Below are positions 11,396-23,254 of a DNA stretch of 64,000 bases, piece by piece. The stretch's first letter is position 1. The number at the start of each line of letters is the position of its first letter. Source of the stretch: Endomychus coccineus. Taxonomy: Eukaryota; Arthropoda; Insecta; Coleoptera; Endomychidae. Location: NCBI GenBank assembly GCA_958510875.1, contig OY294070.1, positions 10,965,631-11,029,630 on the forward strand, read 5' to 3'. The notes under the pieces were generated by a model. The model was not told where the DNA came from. It searched no databases and saw only the letters and a program-made list of their open reading frames with translations. Made by a program: the position numbers and the translations under genes.

Positions 11396-12009
11396 ACTTT
11401 TCTTATTGTCAATGTCAACATTCAAATTTATTATATATTTTCATAGACAACTATATTATAATACAAGTACCAAAAATTAAATAAGTCAGTCAATTATCAA
11501 AATATATCTGTCGTTTTTCATTCCAATCTTCGTTCATAGTGTAATATTTAGATATTTGGTATAGGTACTGGGAAAAAGGAGGTTTCATATTCAAAATCGG
11601 AATTTTTTCATAATAATTTAATCAAAGTAACAAGTATTTCAAATTATTTCCATTCCATAGCCGAGATATTACAAAAAAGGTCGTGTCCACATTAAATGAA
11701 TTGTAGAGATTTGTGGACATCGTCACCACCACTCTAAAACATAAACCAATTAGTAGGTATACCTTCTTAAATGAACATTACAAACGATTTCATACAATTC
11801 TCCAACAGTTTTATAGCTCTTCGCAAAACAAAGATGGTTAAAATCAGAAATAGCAATTTGCGATAGCAAATATCATAAACTAGATCACATTTACCACTTT
11901 TAGCTTATTATTTACCTCTAAAACTAAGTTTTGAATCACATACGAATTCGTGTCCTTTTATTCTGAATTATTATACACAGTTTCGGCAAAAACTGCAAAT
12001 TATAGAACG

Positions 12010-12420
12010 GAGGTACAATCATCGAGTCCTATTTATACAAACTAGATTAATTAAACACTTGCAAATTCCTACGTACGTCTTTATGATGTTAAAACTATAT
12101 TTTAAGTAGAATGCTTCAACTACTATAGAAAGGTTGCTTTGCAGCTGTTTTTTGATACATATTCATATAATTAGAACATTAATTTATTACAATTTCGATT
12201 AGTCGTGTTTCTATTCGTTTCGGCGACGTAGGCATTTTTAATTGGAATTGATGTGATAAAGACGCTTTGTGCTTGATACAATAAGTTAAGAAATCCCGTT
12301 TCATACAGTGATTATTTTTGGTACATCTTCTGATGATGGTCATGAGACAGAAACGTACGTATTGACGAAAACAGTAAACATATGTGTTAGTGTGGCCTAC
12401 TTACCAAGAAATTATATATT
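12010..12420 (+). mobile_element. Penelope-like element 3' tail with hammerhead core
   Basis: Contains 'ttgcaaattcctacgtacgtct', also found reverse-complemented after the GIY-YIG frame of the PLE at 25.3 kb, and the PLE end signature around 12390. Between them, 12322-12366 holds CTGATGA, stem II GGTC/GACA, GAAA and a palindromic CGTACG stem III. The stem I arms have decayed (ATCTT against TTGAC), so cleavage in cis is doubtful. The same relic sits at 20750-21010, so it predates the duplication. Confidence 0.7.
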
Positions 12421-12657
12421 AAACTAGACATGTCATATAATTTATGCGTTATGGTATAAGACGACAAAATTATAAAATTGGGATTAGTATGTAAGGTTTC
12501 CGCAGCATACAAAATTTAAGAATTTCTGTTACAATTTACACCGATACTCTCCTACTTGTCGCTACTGCATAAGAATATCGTGAAAATATAGATAACCCGG
12601 TGGGTATTGTAGGTAATGGATAGTTGGGATGAATGAGTCTTACCATAGTAAAGACAG

Positions 12658-13997
12658 TTACTCGACTGGCTGAGGTCCCAAAGAATTACCAGCTCGGATC
12701 AGCAAATTGTTGATAACGACGAGCAGTCTATTAAATACTTCATCGTAAGCTGGATTGACACTTGGTTCTGGAAACATACAGTATTATAATAGTATTGCTA
12801 AAACTGTTAATGAAAAAAATTGTTTCCAGATTGATTCTGTATTCCTGAGTCTCAGAACAAGTTTCAGACTATCCTGAGGAGGAAGGATGGCATCAACAAT
12901 GGTTGGCGATATGTCGGATTACAGTCGATGCTCTTGTGAGGCAGATAATGCTTCCACTTTACCAGGAAAACTATTTTAGAGGAATTTAACCTCGATCTCG
13001 AAAACCATAGGCTCGATCTTGAAAGCTAGTCTCGATTTTGACAATCAATTTCGATGTCGACAATCAGTTTCAATTTCAACAACCATATTCTATATGTCGA
13101 CAACCATAGTCTCGATGTTGACAACCTTATTCTCGACCTCGAGAACAATATTCTCGATCTTCGAGAGTCATATTCTCTTTCTCGAAAACCATAGTATCGA
13201 TCACGACCACTATATTATCGATCTGGGCAGTACTGCTCGCGATCTTGTTAATCGTAGCTTCGATTGGGACAACCATACTCTCGATCTCGAAAACAGTAGT
13301 CTCGCTTTCGAGAATCGTAGTCTCGGTATAGTAGTCTGGGAAGATTTATAGGCACCCTATGTGGGGGTGGTTGTCAATTATTTGAATATATATATAACCG
13401 ACCATGAATAAAATTTGCCAAAGTAAATATGATTTTTTTTTTTAATTCGTTAAGCCTAGAAATGTCGGTATTCACCTGCTGGAACTGCTGGATCTGCTGC
13501 ATCTTCTTCACCGGGTAAGTACGCTTGACTGACAGTCAAACCTTAAACAAAATAACATATTCATTATTGGGTCACACTATTGAAAATTGCCATGCGAAAA
13601 AAGTTCATGGGCGCAGACTCATATCGCATAAATAATCGCTCACACGAAGTTCTATGAAAATTATGAGTTTACCTCCAGTGTAGTCTAAGTAAAATAATGG
13701 GTCTAAACAATTTATTTCTCTCTGAACACATTGAATTAATTCAGTGGAAAAAGTAGATTCTGAATTGCTAGAATTTACACTGACTACTTCAACAGTCTTT
13801 GTATCACAATACTTAGTGTAAAATTTCTTATTAATATAAACTTAGACACTACATTCAAAACGAAATATAATAATGGAATACTTGTATTAGAATAAAAAGT
13901 GGATTCCTTTGCTAATATGAAAGAGAACTTATGAAAGGAATGATATTTTAAACTTACAGACAAACAGACAGAAAGCGATGGCTATGAAGGTCTTCAT
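12658..13997 (-). CDS. Small secreted peptide A (71 residues, three exons)
   Basis: Exons 13997-13958, 13541-13476 and 12767-12658, joined by two phase-1 introns with canonical GT-AG ends. The product starts MKTFIAIAFCLFVC and continues LTVSQA, a clear signal peptide cleaved near SQA/YLPG. The mature part of about 51 residues has an acidic, Pro/Ala-rich N-terminus (YLPGEEDAADPAVPAEPSV), then a predicted amphipathic helix (YDEVFNRLLVVINNLLIRAG) and a short GPQPVE tail. It has no cysteine, dibasic site or known domain. A near-identical paralogue lies at 21.3-22.6 kb. A minisatellite fills intron 2. The initiator methionine is supported by the signal peptide and a TATA/initiator pair upstream. 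Function unknown: antimicrobial, venom, seminal or salivary roles are all open. Confidence 0.85.
12980..13350. repeat. CTCGATCTCGA minisatellite in intron 2 of peptide gene A
   Basis: A degenerate array of roughly 29-30-bp units, each containing a version of 'aaccatagtctcgatctcga'. It lies between exons 3 and 2 of the peptide gene. It opens an accidental 110-codon plus-strand frame (13019-13351) of repeated LENxS/FENRS words, which I do not regard as a gene. The same array is in copy B. Confidence 0.85.
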
Positions 13998-14035
13998 TGT
14001 TGAATTGTATGTTGCTTATTTGATCAATAATAATG

Positions 14036-14071
14036 AACTGACTTTAAATCTCGCTTTAAGTGATATTTATT
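14036..14071 (-). promoter_or_regulatory. Core promoter of peptide gene A
   Basis: On the minus strand AATAAATA (14071-14064) precedes TCAGTT (14041-14036) so that the likely start site A at 14039 is 30 bp from the TATA element, the usual metazoan spacing. The 5' leader to the ATG would be about 42 nt and intronless. Confidence 0.65.
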
Positions 14072-14329
14072 GTAAAATTTGATGCAAATTTTCTTTCTTA
14101 TCGCAGTTGCGTATTGAACCAAATTTATTCAATCTTATCAACATAATTATACGTAAAACAATTTGGATTAATAATTTGTGAGATAGATGGCAATTAAGGT
14201 TATAATTATCGTCTGTGACATTCATTTGTCCAGGTATAATTAATATTGGAGAATTTTGAATAGTATTCAATTATAGTTTATTGATTGAAGCTTTAATTTT
14301 CGCGATCCTGGCAAAAAAAAAATACGTGT

Positions 14330-15115
14330 GGCACTCGGGGACTGCCGCGGTAAAGCTATTGCATAGCATTTTTTATCAACTTATGCAATTATAATTATTT
14401 ATTTATTTTTTATTTATGCAGTATTTTTTTTCCTTTGATATTAATTCAAGTTACACATTTTGAGTGTGGTGACCGATAAGAAAACAAATTTTTTTCTTTT
14501 ATTGAATAAATGAGAAGTTAATATCGTTTAAAATATTTTTATTATCTTACAATACATGTAGGTTATTCAGGAATTTGTTATCATTGAAACTATAGGTTTA
14601 TGGTAACTGAAATAAGAAACACAAGTTTGTTGTGGATTCTTGTGGATCATTATTCATTTTCAAATTCAATTTTTTCGAAAGAAAAGTTGTCAACCGCTCT
14701 GATTTTTTATCAGCGAAGTTGATGTTGAAATCGCCAGCCAAGATAAGTGGAAATTTATTACCATTTGTACCAAGTATTTTCGACCCTTCTTCAGTGTACT
14801 CCAGTAAAGTGCGATGAATAAAATGCTCTACCTCGTCCAATTTTGGATTCGGATAAATGTAAATTGTTACCATGACTATGTGTAGGCCATTTCTAAGTTT
14901 GCATAAGCACGCACAAATATCGCCAACAAATGAGCGCCTAACATTAACATCGCTAACGTGTGCAATATTTATTTCAATATTCGGAGTCATAATATTAGTA
15001 ACATTATTATTATTTTGGTAAATAGCTATCCCACCTTTTGGAACAGTATCTACAACAGTATATATACCTACATGTATACTTACGGGGCGCACATGCGGTG
15101 AGTGTGGCATTATAA
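14330..15115 (-). mobile_element. Transposon-derived endonuclease/exonuclease/phosphatase fragment
   Basis: The minus frame 15110-14598 (170 codons) contains PKGGIAIY, VTIYIYPNP and LILAGDFNINFADKKSERL. The GDFN box with its upstream elements is the signature of AP-endonuclease-like (EEP) domains in non-LTR retrotransposons and some Helitrons. There is no RT or helicase nearby, and the frame ends after NNDPQESTTNLCF, where the target-recognition end is missing. The element begins exactly where duplication copy A stops matching copy B (about 14325). Assignment between non-LTR and Helitron is unresolved. Confidence 0.65.
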
Positions 15116-15660
15116 AGATATGATAGATACCTATACACCTATATACTTTCTCACTAACAGCTGCTTACGTATTCGTCCGATTTCGGAGCAGCTCCATCCG
15201 AGCTTCGTACAGTCGTACCATATACATACACGTTAAGTCAACGCTCGGCCGAGCTACATGGTAGGCGGAGTGGGGGGTGTTAGGTTATTCTCGTTACGGA
15301 ATTTCTTGATTCGATCGCCGCGCTCAAAGCCCGCGATGAAAGCTATGCGATAGCTTAAAAATTTTTTTGATCGCATAGAACATGGCTTGCTATGCTATGA
15401 GTAGAAAATGTTCGCAAAAGATGTTTTCTGTACTATAAACTGTTTTTTCTCAAAATCAAATTTTCTATCGACTGTTGAAGTTCTGGTGATAAAACCTGGG
15501 ACACCCTGTATATATATACATACATATTGAGAATTTAAATTGAGCAATTTAAACTATATGTGTGTGTGTATGTGTGTGTGTTTGTGTATATAAAAGAGGA
15601 TTACTTTTAAGATCGCTCTTTTTAATATCAAAAATTTAGGTTGTTTTTATAGCAGTATTA
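15116..15660. other. Element flank and microsatellite, no gene
   Basis: Holds a short inverted motif (GCTATGCGATAGC near 15344) and a TG-rich microsatellite (about 15556-15590). No coding potential. Confidence 0.45.
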
Positions 15661-16410
15661 TACCGGAATATCAAAAATTATCTAGGTCAAGAGTGGTTGT
15701 GGAATCTAATACTTTACGTTTGAAATAATTATGTCACTGTCACACTGACATCATCAATAACCTACAAATTTCATACCAATTTATTTCAGTTGTAAAACAA
15801 TAATGAACTACAAATTAAAAATTATCTTGGTCAAGGGTGGTTGTGGAATGTAAAACGAAATGTTAACTTTGAACCTTTTACAAGGTCGCAATAGCCACAA
15901 ACGGGGTCGAAAACTGTTTTAAATTGGTTAATTTTCGATAAATCGAATGACGTTCACGTGAGGAGCGTGTGGCTCGCGAGCTATGCAAATCTTCGGAACA
16001 TATAACGTCTTTGCGAGGACTTTTCGCATGCAGTTTTCACTCCATGTGGTTAGCTTATGAACGGGGCCAACTAAATGGCATAGTTTCGGGTCCCAAAATG
16101 TCGATTAAATAGGAAAATTTAATTAAAATAGAAACAGGTACTCTCAGGTCTCAGCTACGAGTGTCTAACGTACAAACTCTAACTGAAGCGTAGCGAGCTC
16201 CTCGAGGCATATGTCAAAATGATTTCGTTCGTAGCTAATTACATAGGACGTCTGGCGTTCATGCAATTATGTTTTTAGATAATTCGAACCTTCTAATTTC
16301 GATAGGCCACGTGAAAATCCCGGAGTCTAAAGCGCTAGAGTGTTATAACATTCGTATTAAATAGCGAAATTTCTCACTTTTAGAAACTTCAAATTAATTA
16401 ATTTGACACA
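15661..16410. repeat. Rearranged relative of the 31548-32512 element
   Basis: The end sequence 'atatcaaaaattatct(t/a)ggtcaag(g/a)gtggttgtgg' appears at 15668 and a second version at about 15815. The interior 16130-16400 matches the reverse complement of 31640-31890 (blocks 'cgtcctatgtaattagctac' and 'gcctcgaggagctcgct'). Order and orientation differ from the 31.5 kb copy, so this one is scrambled. Confidence 0.6.
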
Positions 16411-17142
16411 AGTTTTGATAAATACTGCATTTGTGATAAATAAAATGTTTGTATATAGAGTACTCCCTCATTTTCTTTCACTATTTTTCCTTCACTTTCT
16501 TCATTAATAAATGCACTTTGCTTATTCATATTTAAAACACTTTATACACAAATGACATGCTCATTATTGTGACCTCAAATTCTATCGAATGCAGTTCGAT
16601 TCCAAAGTATTTTCATCAAATTTGCACAAGTAGTTCCAGAACCGTCGATACAGGCGCGTCCCCAGTTGGCGGATAGGGGAATACCCAAGGCCCTGTTGCC
16701 AGCAGGGTCAAGGGTAGGAGCAGATATGTTCTCGCGGACCAACAGGCACACAGACCCTGGATGGATTATGGGTCACATGTTCCTGAGAAGGTGAGGGATT
16801 GATTTCGGCTGATGCGGATGAACGATATGTTCCAGAAGAGTAAGTTATCCCATCATAGATAACTTACTGAAACATATAGGAATTATCCAAGAAGTGATAC
16901 AGTACTAGAGCACAGGAACTTTAATATTGGGAACAAACAGTATTTAGGTTCAAACAGGAACACCACAAGAAACATCCATAGCGAGATAAAGTACTGAAAA
17001 CCCAGAAACCATAACATCTTGGTAAAAACACAAACATCATAAGAAGTTATCCATAGAGAGATAAATAACTAAGACAAGAAAAATACCGTAAAATTGGGCA
17101 TCAACCATATTACGGTATAAACAGACGTACGTGAACATAAAT
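16411..17142. other. Unclassified host sequence around nested insertions
   Basis: The sequence 16640-16860 has balanced base composition, unlike its surroundings, and may be an old retroelement piece. With 18986-19102 and 20093-20280 it forms the flank into which the hAT and MULE-like elements inserted. No frame is long enough to identify it. Confidence 0.35.
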
Positions 17143-17150
17143 GTAAGCAA

Positions 17151-18977
17151 CAGTAGCGGCTCCTCGAAGGAGGCTAAGGAGGCTCAGCCTCCTCACCAAT
17201 TTATCTTAATGATCATTCTCCATTTTATTTCCAGTTTCTCTGATAAATTTTAAAATTTTACAATTAATTCCCCGTTCTCAGTATTTTTTTTTAAATTGGC
17301 AACAGTGCCCTGAGGCTAGACTCTCTATATATCTCAAACGCTGAGCATGTGTTGTTCAACGCAGTTGCCGTTTTTCCGACCAGTTCGAACGCCAACTGGG
17401 TAAATCAGCGAAAATGGCAACACCCTCTGGAGGCTAGCCTGCGGCAGCCGCTAGCAATCTATGAGATACGAGACGTGCGTTCTGCCGACTGCTGAGTAGG
17501 TCAGTCGGTGCTTGTTTATGTGTTGTCACGCCACGCGAAGCAAGGTTAGATTGCTATCTGTTGTAAATTTAAAATTAGTGTTAGTGAGTTAGTTGCTGCC
17601 TTTTAGAAAATCCATTTAGTGAATTAACATATGATAAAAGTGTTTCTTTTAAATAAACGGCCTTTACCGGATTTGAAAGGATTAGTAATGTCAGGTAACT
17701 ATCAAAATCGATCATTGTTAATACTAATAGTAGTATTGACAAGACGAAGTTTTAAAAAAAATCATTGATTTCCCTGTAATGCTCTAACTCGATGGAATTT
17801 TACATCACGTGCAGTATTTACCATCCATAAAAATAAAGACAAATTAATTGAAACATTTGATTTTGTATTAAACAGTGATGACTTTTCAACAGATCAGGTT
17901 TCATCAAATGCTGCTGTTGGTTTAAAATCTTATTTAGAAAATGAAGAATTTCTGTTTTTTCTTGATAATTTAAAATTATTATTTGAACAAACTGATCTTA
18001 TTTTTCAAATTTTACAACATAAATTCACTGATATAATTTATTCAAGAGATCATTCGAAACATCTCATTGGAAAAATTTCAAGTTTCCGTATTACAGAATT
18101 TCATTTTAATATTTTATTTGAAAATTTTTCAACTGATGAGGCTCCTCCCGCGAAAAGGAGGAAAACATATAATTTGGTAGACAAGAAACTACATTATAAA
18201 CAACTTTTTTATGAAATTTTAGATACTGTTAAAGGTCAAATTGAGATTCGATTTTCCGATTTACATGAATTGAAGTTTTTTGACTTGACGAATAGAAGAT
18301 TTTTCGAATCTTTTTCAAAAGAGTTCCCCAATACACTTTAAGATAACTCAGTTCTAAAATATAAATTTTTCGATAAAATACCACGCCGATATGATAAAAT
18401 ATATGATAGACAATGATTTGCAGCAAGTTTTACCTCAGTTTTATAAACAACTTTGTTTGACAGTCACCATTTCTACCACGTCGGCATCGGTGGAGAGATC
18501 ATTTTCTACTCTCAAACGAATTACAACTTACATGCCAAATACGATGGGCCAAAATCGTTTATACAATGTTAGTTTAATATCTATTGAAAAAGATTTAGTA
18601 AAACACTTAAAACAAAAGATACATTTTTTAATAATATTATTGATCATTTTTCGCAAACTAAAGACCGTAGAGTTCCGTTAATATATAAAAAAAGTTAATA
18701 AAATTGATTAAAAAAAACAAAATATGAAAAATTCCAAAAAAAAATAAAAAATATTAAAAATCCGAAAAAAATAAAAGACAATAAACGAACAAACAAATTT
18801 TTTGCCAAGAGAAACTCTATACCTCTACGTTGATTCTTGCTGGGTAACAATTAATTTTGTCACTGAAGTAGCTGGTACGGTCGCTGTGCAAAGGTTAAAA
18901 GGCTGTGAATAGAGTATATTTGTACAAAAACGTTTTATGTCCAGCCTCCTCTCTCAAAAATTCACGAGCCGCCACTG
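17151..18977 (+). mobile_element. hAT transposon, decayed transposase
   Basis: Ends are CAGTAGCGGCTC and GAGCCGCCACTG, with an exact 8-bp target duplication GTAAGCAA at 17143-17150 and 18978-18985. Frames in 17820-18340 read HKNKDKLIETFDFVLNSDD, NLKLLFEQTDLIFQILQHKF and APPAKRRKTYNL, typical of the ZMYM1/DUF4371-type hAT transposase. The C-terminal dimerisation domain follows at 18391-18680 ([34 protein letters not shown]). Stops and frame breaks and a missing N-terminal half make it non-autonomous. At 1827 bp it is the longest of three copies in the window. Confidence 0.9.
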
Positions 18978-19111
18978 GTAAGCAACAATGCAGATATCGA
19001 CGTAACAGCAACGTAAATATCAACATAAACACCAAAAGAAACTCACATCGAGAAACGTAAGAGAAAGACGCAGATCATATCATGAAGTAATGCGATAAGC
19101 GGTTCCGGGGT

Positions 19112-20083
19112 GCATTCAGACATTCCACTATAGCATTCGGCACCCGTCTTCAATCTGATTGGTTCATTTAAATATGCTGTCGAATTCCATAGCGGATTGT
19201 TTCGACGGTGCTCAAATCGAGAGTGGGTTGTTATTTAGTTTCAAACTGCGAACGGTGCCGAATTCTGAAGTGGTATACATAGCTTTTATTTTTCATACTA
19301 TAAAAACATGAATGTAAACATTGAATGTGGCAGAAGTTATAGGTGAATACAAGAAAAACATTTTTTAATGATTCATCCCATGACTTTTTGCATTCGGACG
19401 ATTATTAGCTACATTTTCCGCGGAAGATGCGCTTCCTTTTCTTGCATGAAGTTTCACCTTTGGCAGGTCAGCCACAAGGAAGTCTCCTACACCCTCTTGT
19501 CGTCCCCATTTTTCTTCTACTTATTGATGTTGGTTGAACTTTAATATTCAAATTTGTTTTGTGCCTTAATGCTAAGGAACTTCCAGCAGTGCATAAGAAT
19601 GTTTCCCAAGAAGTTTTGGGTTCTATAGGTATATTTTAATCTCTGTAAAACTTTTCTTTCAGTAAACTGTGAAGTACCAAAATTAATACGGTGTTGTTGC
19701 ATATACAAAAAATTTCGTTGTAAACCTTCATTAGAATGATCATCCGTGTGAACATATTCTTTCGAAATTTCTAGAGGATCATCACCTAAATTCAAATCAT
19801 TTGACGTAATATCCGTTAAGTCGAGGGTCAAAGTGGATTTTTCTACGTTTTCTCGGTACTTTCAGGTTTCACCAATGGCATATAAAAAGACATCGCTGCA
19901 TTTCAGCACCGCTTAAACATTACACTTCAGAATTCAGCACCGTAAGCAGCTAGAAACTGAATAACAATCTACTCTCGATTTAGGCACCGTCGAAACAATC
20001 CACTATGGGATTCGGCAGCATATTTAAACGAACCAATGAGGTTGAAGACGGGTGCCGAATGCTATAGTGGAATGTCTAAATGC
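19112..20083. mobile_element. MULE-like non-autonomous element, long inverted termini, 9-bp target duplication
   Basis: The first roughly 170 bp (GCATTCAGACATTCCACTAT and onward) return inverted at the right end. The flanks are an exact 9-bp duplication TTCCGGGGT (19103-19111 and 20084-20092). Long termini plus 9-bp duplications point to the Mutator/MULE superfamily. The interior has a 96-codon minus frame (19541-19831) with no recognisable domain. Confidence 0.8.
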
Positions 20084-20749
20084 TTCCGGGGTATGGATGA
20101 AGATCGGAGAGGCTTTAGCAGGTATGCTGTAACGTAGAGAGAGTCCTGCACTACCTGAAGTGATAGATAAAGCTGACGGTGTGCATAAAGCATTTCCTCT
20201 CTACAGAAAAAAAAAAGTTGAAATTGGATTATGATGAACAATATATAAGGAGCCCTATATGCAACAGAAAATAGAACCAACAGTTTTTCATATTCAATCT
20301 TCGATCATAGTAATATTCAGATATTTGGTATAGGTACTGGGAAAAGGGAGGTTTCAGAGTCAAAATCGTATTTTCTCATAATAATTTAATTAAAGTATTT
20401 CAAATCATTTCCATTCCATAGCCGAGATATTACAAAAAAGGTCGTGTCCACATTAGATGAATTGTAGATTTGTGGACATCGTCACCACCACCCTAAAACA
20501 TAAACCAATTAGTATACCTTCTTAAATGAACTTTACAAACGATTTCATACAATACTCCAACAGTTTCATAACTTTTTGCAAAACAGAGATGATTAAAATC
20601 AGAAGTCAGTAGCCAATATCATGAACTAGATCACATTTACCACTTCTAGCTTATTATTTACATTTAAAACTGAATTTTAAAACACATACTAATCCCGAGT
20701 CCTTTTAGTCTGAATTATTATATACAATTTCTGCAAAAAATGTAAATCA

Positions 20750-21010
20750 TAGAACGGAAGTTCAATCACTGAACCATATTTATACAAACTTGATTAATTG
20801 AACACTTGCAAATTTCTACGTACTTCTTTATAATGTTAAAAGTATATTTTAAGTAGAATGCTGAAAAAATCGATATTTCTTAGTAAGGTCTACATGAGAT
20901 GACAGTGATTATTTTTGGTACGTCCTCTGATGATGGTCGTGAAACAGAAACGTACGTATTGACGAAAATAGTAAACATATGTGTTAGTGTGCCCTACTTA
21001 CAGAGAATTT
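20750..21010 (+). mobile_element. Penelope-like element 3' tail with hammerhead core (copy B)
   Basis: Counterpart of 12010-12420. The ribozyme relic is at 20922-20965: CTGATGA, GGTC...AACA, GAAA, CGTACG. Stem II is weaker than in copy A (GTGAAACA), so it is probably inactive. Confidence 0.65.
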
Positions 21011-21263
21011 ATATATTAAACTAGACATATCATATAATTTATGCGTTATGGTATAAGACAATCTTCGACAGACAAATTATAAAATTGTGATCAGTATGTA
21101 AGGTTTCCTCAGCATAAAAAATTTAAGAATTTTTTTTATAATTAATACCGGTCTCTCCTACTTGTCGTTACTACATAAGAATATCGTGAAAATATTGATG
21201 ACCAAGTCGCTATTGTAGGTAATGGATACTTGAGATGAATAAGTCTTACCATAGTAAAGACAG

Positions 21264-22608
21264 TTACTCGACTGGCTGAGGTCCCAAAGAATTACCAGCT
21301 CGGATCAGCAAATTGTTGATAATGACGAGCAGCCTATTGTATACTTCATCGAAAGCTGGATTGACACTTGGTTCTGGAAACATATAGTATTATAATAGTA
21401 TTGGTCAAACTGTTAACGAAAAAACTGTTATCTTATCTATCCTAGTTTCCAGATCGATTCTGCAGTCCTGAAGAGGAAGGATGCTCCCGACAATGGTTGG
21501 CTATATGTCAGATAACATTCGATGGTCTTCTGAGGCAGATAATGCTTTTACTTCACCGGGAAAATTGTTTTAAAGGAATAACGTATTTACCATCGATCTC
21601 GAAAACCGAAGTCTCGATCTCGAAAACAACAGGCTCGATCTTGAATACTAGTGACGATTTTGACGATATTGACAATCAGTTTCAATTTCAACAAGCATAG
21701 TATATATGTTGACAACCATAGTTTCGATGTTGACAACCTTATTCTCGACCTCGAGAACAATATTCTCGATCTTCGAGAGTCATATTCTCTATCTCGAAAA
21801 TCATAGTATCGATCGCAACCACTATATTATCGATCTGGGCAGTACTGCTTGCGATCTTGAGAATCGTAGCTTCGATTGGGACAACCATACTCTCGATCTC
21901 GAAAACCGTAGTGTCGCTTTCGAGAATCGTAGTCTCGGTATAGTAGTCTTGGAAAATTTATAGGCACCCTATGTGGGGTGGTTGTCAATTATTTGAATAT
22001 ATATATAACCGACCATGAATGAAATTTGTCAAAGTAAATACGATTTTTTTTTTAAATTCGTTAAGCCTAGAAATTTCGGATATTCACCTGCTGGAACTGC
22101 TGCATCTGGTGCATCTACTTCGCCGGGTAAGTATGCTTGACTGACAGTCAAACCTTAAACAAAATAACATATTCATTATTGGGTCACACTATTGAAAATT
22201 GCCATGCGAAAAAAGTTCGAGGGCGCAGACTCATATCACTTAAATAATCGCTCACACGAAGTTCTATGAAAATTATACGTTTTCCTCCAGTGTAGTCAAA
22301 GTAAAATAATGCGCCTAAACAATTTATTTCTCTCTGAACACAATGAATTAATTCAGTGGAAAAAGTAGATTCTGAATTGCTAGAATTTTCACTGACTACT
22401 TCAACAGTCTTATTATCACAATACTTAGTGTAAAATTTCTTATTAATATAAACTTAGACACTACATTCAAAACGAAATATAATATGGAATACTTGTATTA
22501 AAATAAAAAGTGGAGTCCTTTACTGATATGAAAGGAAATTTATCAAAGGAATGATATTTTAAACTTACAGACAAACAGACAGAGAGCGATGGCTAAGAAG
22601 GTCTTCAT
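21264..22608 (-). CDS. Small secreted peptide B (71 residues, three exons)
   Basis: Exons 22608-22569, 22153-22088 and 21373-21264, with the same lengths (40, 66, 110 nt) and phase-1 introns as gene A. The product begins MKTFLAIALCLFVC then LTVSQA; the mature start is YLPGEVDAPDAAVPAEPSV, then FDEVYNRLLVIINNLLIRAG, and the same GPQPVE end. Changes from A are few and mostly conservative (Y/F swaps at two places, V/I), while the acidic N-terminal segment changes most (EEDAADPA to EVDAPDAA). The intact frame and splice sites argue that both copies are functional. The C-terminal 16 residues are identical. Function unknown. Confidence 0.85.
21597..21960. repeat. CTCGATCTCGA minisatellite in intron 2 of peptide gene B
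   Basis: Same array as 12980-13350 with unit-level differences (for example CACGACC versus CGCAACC near 21817). It was present before the duplication. Confidence 0.85.
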
Positions 22609-22674
22609 TGTTGAATTGTATGTTGCTCACTTGATCAATAATAATGTACCGACTTTAAATCTCGCTTTAAGTGA

Positions 22675-22682
22675 TATTTATT
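22675..22682 (-). promoter_or_regulatory. TATA element of peptide gene B, altered initiator
   Basis: AATAAATA is conserved relative to gene A, but the place of the A-copy initiator TCAGTT reads TCGGTA here (about 22647-22652), so start-site use may differ between the copies. Confidence 0.5.
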
Positions 22683-22942
22683 GTAAAATTTGATGCAAAT
22701 TTTCTCTCTTATCGCAGTTTTAGTAGCTATATATTGAACCAAATGTATTCAATCTTATCAAAATAATTATACGTAAAACAATTTAGATAATTTGTGACAT
22801 AGACGGCAATTAAGGTTATAATTAACGTCTGTGATATTCATTTGTCCAGGTATAATCAATATTGGTTAAATTTTGGATAGTATTCAATTATATTTTATTC
22901 ATTGAAGCTTTAATTTTCGCGATCCTGGCAAAGAAAAATATC

Positions 22943-23254
22943 AATACTATAATAGCCCAAATTGTAACTGTACCTTCATAAGGCAAAATTAATAATATTT
23001 TACTCAACAACAGTTGGTCTAAGTCTGCACCTCACTGAGATAAGGGACGTTACAGTTGAAAAAAATATAGTATATTAAAGAACAAGTTAAGAAAAGTGAA
23101 GTTTTACTAAACGAATACACCTTTTGAGTACGAGCGAGCACAGCGCGGGAGTTTAGTAAAACTGCTTTTCTTACGAGGTTTGCTTATACCATTTACTAGC
23201 ATTTTGTAATAGTAATTACAAGCAAATAATCATAGATATAAAAGCATTACAAAG
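22943..23254. other. No recognisable feature
   Basis: AT-rich spacer between duplication copy B and a hAT end fragment. Nothing identified. Confidence 0.4.

Larger units (their letters stand above)
11514..14325. repeat. Segmental duplication copy A carrying a secreted-peptide gene
   Basis: Aligns with 20282-22942 from 'tcaatcttcg' / 'ggtataggtactgggaaaa' to 'ttcgcgatcctggcaaa', including the gene, its minisatellite-bearing intron and a PLE remnant. Copy A has about 150 bp of extra sequence at 12125-12300. Beyond the right edge copy A continues into a different element (nuclease fragment), copy B into unrelated sequence. Confidence 0.9.
20282..22942. repeat. Segmental duplication copy B carrying a secreted-peptide gene
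   Basis: Partner of 11514-14325; about 8.8 kb separates the two. Identity is high across introns as well as exons, so the event is fairly recent, though it predates the small indels in each copy. Confidence 0.9.

Noticed and set aside
13019..13351. 110-codon plus-strand frame (and its counterpart 21706-21963) with LENRS-like repeats.
   Set aside because: It is a translation of the intronic minisatellite and has no start context, domain or conservation beyond the repeat itself.
19541..19831. 96-codon minus-strand frame considered as an independent gene.
   Set aside because: It lies wholly inside the MULE-like element defined by inverted ends and target duplication.
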